A DNA stretch of 5,682 nt from Burkholderiaceae bacterium (lineage in GTDB: Bacteria > Pseudomonadota > Gammaproteobacteria > Burkholderiales > Burkholderiaceae): assembly GCA_017997515.1 (NCBI GenBank), contig JAGOEY010000129.1:1-5682 (forward strand), read 5' to 3'. Both the position numbers and the translations under genes were made by a program. Positions within the stretch are counted from its first letter, which is position 1, and each line of letters starts with the position of its first letter. Below, in pieces: positions 5,667 to 5,682 of the stretch. Below the pieces are notes generated by a model that saw only the letters and a list, made by a program, of their open reading frames with translations, had not been told where the DNA came from and did no database searches.

Positions 5667-5682
5667 CAGTGCGCAAGCACTG
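5667..5682 (+). other. Small hairpin at the window end, downstream of the MFS gene
   Basis: CAGTGC (5667-5672) pairs with GCACTG (5677-5682) around a GCAA tetraloop, a stable GNRA type. A smaller hairpin (5634-5638 with 5642-5646, loop GCA) lies over the end of the coding sequence. The window stops here, so whether a T-run or a larger repeat follows is not visible. The 33 bases after the stop hold nothing else I can support. Confidence 0.4.

Noticed and set aside
1..5682. CRISPR array, tRNA or rRNA genes, insertion sequences, phage or defence genes
   Set aside because: No regularly spaced direct repeats, tRNA-like folds, transposase motifs or phage-type proteins were seen. The window is almost fully explained by the nitrate locus.

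Overview
The window reads as chromosomal DNA of a GC-rich betaproteobacterium, most likely a member of the Comamonadaceae (Rhodoferax/Polaromonas-like). The basis is the codon use, the style of the protein sequences, and two kinds of intergenic repeat that I associate from memory with that family. The genus is an inference. All genes lie on the + strand and form a nitrate-assimilation locus.

Layout: (1) 1-873 is the 3' part of a nitrate-sensing NIT-ANTAR antitermination regulator of the NasR type; its start lies before the window. (2) 874-1289 is a dense control region. It holds a run of stem-loops (883-948), a strong NtrC-type enhancer site (984-998), a dispersed repeat (about 1010-1072) and a consensus sigma-54 promoter (1092-1107). 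A transcribed leader follows, with two hexaloop hairpins, the second overlapping an intrinsic terminator (1145-1252). (3) 1290-4336 encodes a nitrate ABC transporter: Tat-exported binding protein NrtA, permease NrtB and ATPase NrtD. The nrtB and nrtD genes overlap by 4 bases. (4) 4435-5649 encodes a NarK/NasA-type MFS nitrate transporter. (5) The last 33 bases are noncoding and end in a small hairpin.

How it works together (inference from known systems, mainly Klebsiella nasR/nasF): nitrogen limitation activates NtrC, which drives the sigma-54 promoter. The transcript stops at the leader terminator unless nitrate-bound NIT-ANTAR protein grips the two hexaloops and blocks terminator folding. 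The locus would thus be an AND gate for 'nitrogen-poor' and 'nitrate present', controlling nitrate uptake and probably reductase genes beyond the window.

The most interesting points are the complete ANTAR antiterminator placed directly beside its likely regulator gene, an extra six-base-loop hairpin at the predicted 5' end of the transcript, and a dispersed repeat that forms part of the coding sequence of nrtB, with a second, inverted copy between the enhancer and the promoter. The protein families are ordinary; I see no wholly new system.
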